Assembly (NCBI GenBank): GCA_025964065.1
Contig: JAOPZO010000263.1
Span: 1 to 5,527, forward strand
DNA length: 5,527 nucleotides
Reading direction: 5' to 3'
Source: Solirubrobacterales bacterium
GTDB lineage: Bacteria; Actinomycetota; Thermoleophilia; Solirubrobacterales; Solirubrobacteraceae
Position numbers and translations under genes: made by a program. Numbering within the stretch: position 1 is the first letter of the stretch; every line of letters starts with the position of its first letter. Shown here piece by piece: positions 5,369-5,527 of this stretch. The notes beneath the pieces were generated by a model. The model did no database searches. It had not been told where the DNA came from and was given only the letters and a program-made list of their open reading frames with translations.

Positions 5369-5527
5369 ACGAGGAGGTCGGCGCGGAGCGCGGCGAGCGC
5401 CTCCGGGGCGACCCCGTGGTCCAGCACGTACCGCTCGGGGCCGCCGTGGACGGCGCGCAGGTGCGCGAGCGCGCCGCGGAGCGCCGGCTCGGGCGTGCCG
5501 AGCAGCGCCGCCAGGCCCGCGACCTCG
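5359..5527 (-). CDS. Probable protein-tyrosine phosphatase, C-terminal fragment (runs off right edge)
   Basis: A minus-strand frame is open from base 5526 down to a TAG at 5361-5359, giving the last 55 codons of a protein. The fragment runs from EVAGLAALLG through LRAVHGGPERYVLDHG and VAPEALAALRADLL to the stop. The pattern 'helix, HGGxxxYVLDxGV, helix ALAALRADLL' matches the C-terminal end of the bacterial tyrosine/serine phosphatase family (Y_phosphatase3-like), where a YG-x-x-x-x-YL-x-x-x-LG segment precedes the final helix. The catalytic HCxxGKDR loop would lie further upstream and is outside the window, so the function cannot be confirmed. Codon choice is typical of a real gene here (G or C at third positions). 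Its 3' end overlaps the carboxyltransferase gene by 10 bp, tail to tail, with no terminator between. Confidence 0.62.
   Translation of the reverse strand, partial: EVAGLAALLGTPEPALRGALAHLRAVHGGPERYVLDHGVAPEALAALRADLLVQR

Noticed and set aside
1..5527. CRISPR arrays, tRNA or rRNA genes, insertion sequences and phage genes
   Set aside because: I saw no regularly spaced direct repeats, cloverleaf-like sequence, transposase motifs or long terminal inverted repeats, so no defence or mobile system is supported in this window.

Overview
This is a very GC-rich window (clearly above 70 % by eye) with strong G/C preference at third codon positions, so long spurious reading frames appear on both strands. 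The gene content (a mycobacterial-type alpha-methylacyl-CoA racemase, an acyl-CoA carboxylase-type carboxyltransferase, a classical SDR and a multipass membrane protein with hints of the actinobacterial AveC-like group) and the promoter style (TANNNT boxes placed directly before start codons) point to a chromosomal segment of a high-GC actinobacterium. A thermoleophilic/Solirubrobacterales-type or mycobacterial-like host would fit, but the genus cannot be fixed from this sequence. I see no mobile elements, CRISPR array, tRNA or rRNA.

Layout, left to right. (1) Positions 1-468, minus strand: the N-terminal 156 residues of an adenine deaminase that runs off the left edge. (2) Positions 469-615: a divergent promoter region with a TTGCAT-N16-TATGGT promoter and a perfect 6-5-6 palindrome lying across its -10 box. 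(3) Positions 616-1545, plus strand: a 309-residue protein with about seven membrane segments and several acidic residues inside or at the edge of them. (4) Positions 1546-1646: a convergent gap with a perfect 12-bp-stem terminator hairpin. (5) Positions 1647-2816, minus strand: an alpha-methylacyl-CoA racemase with all expected catalytic residues. (6) Positions 2817-2919: a 103-bp divergent promoter region in which both flanking genes have a -10-like box 6-7 nt before the ATG, suggesting leaderless mRNAs. (7) Positions 2920-3801 and 3803-5368, plus strand: an SDR and a carboxyltransferase subunit, almost certainly one transcript and probably translationally coupled. (8) Positions 5359-5527, minus strand: the C-terminal 55 codons of a probable protein-tyrosine phosphatase, overlapping the carboxyltransferase gene tail to tail.

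Functionally, the centre (racemase, SDR, carboxyltransferase) looks like a small acyl-CoA catabolic locus for methyl-branched substrates such as isoprenoid or sterol side-chain acids. The racemase inverts the 2-methyl centre, the SDR could oxidise a hydroxyl, and the carboxyltransferase would carboxylate an acyl- or enoyl-CoA using a biotinylated partner encoded elsewhere. That pathway is inferred from neighbourhood and not shown by the sequence. The purine-salvage gene, the membrane protein and the phosphatase are neighbours with no clear link to it. The most noteworthy items are the divergent active-site loops of the carboxyltransferase, the palindromic operator, the leaderless-type starts and the unassigned membrane protein.
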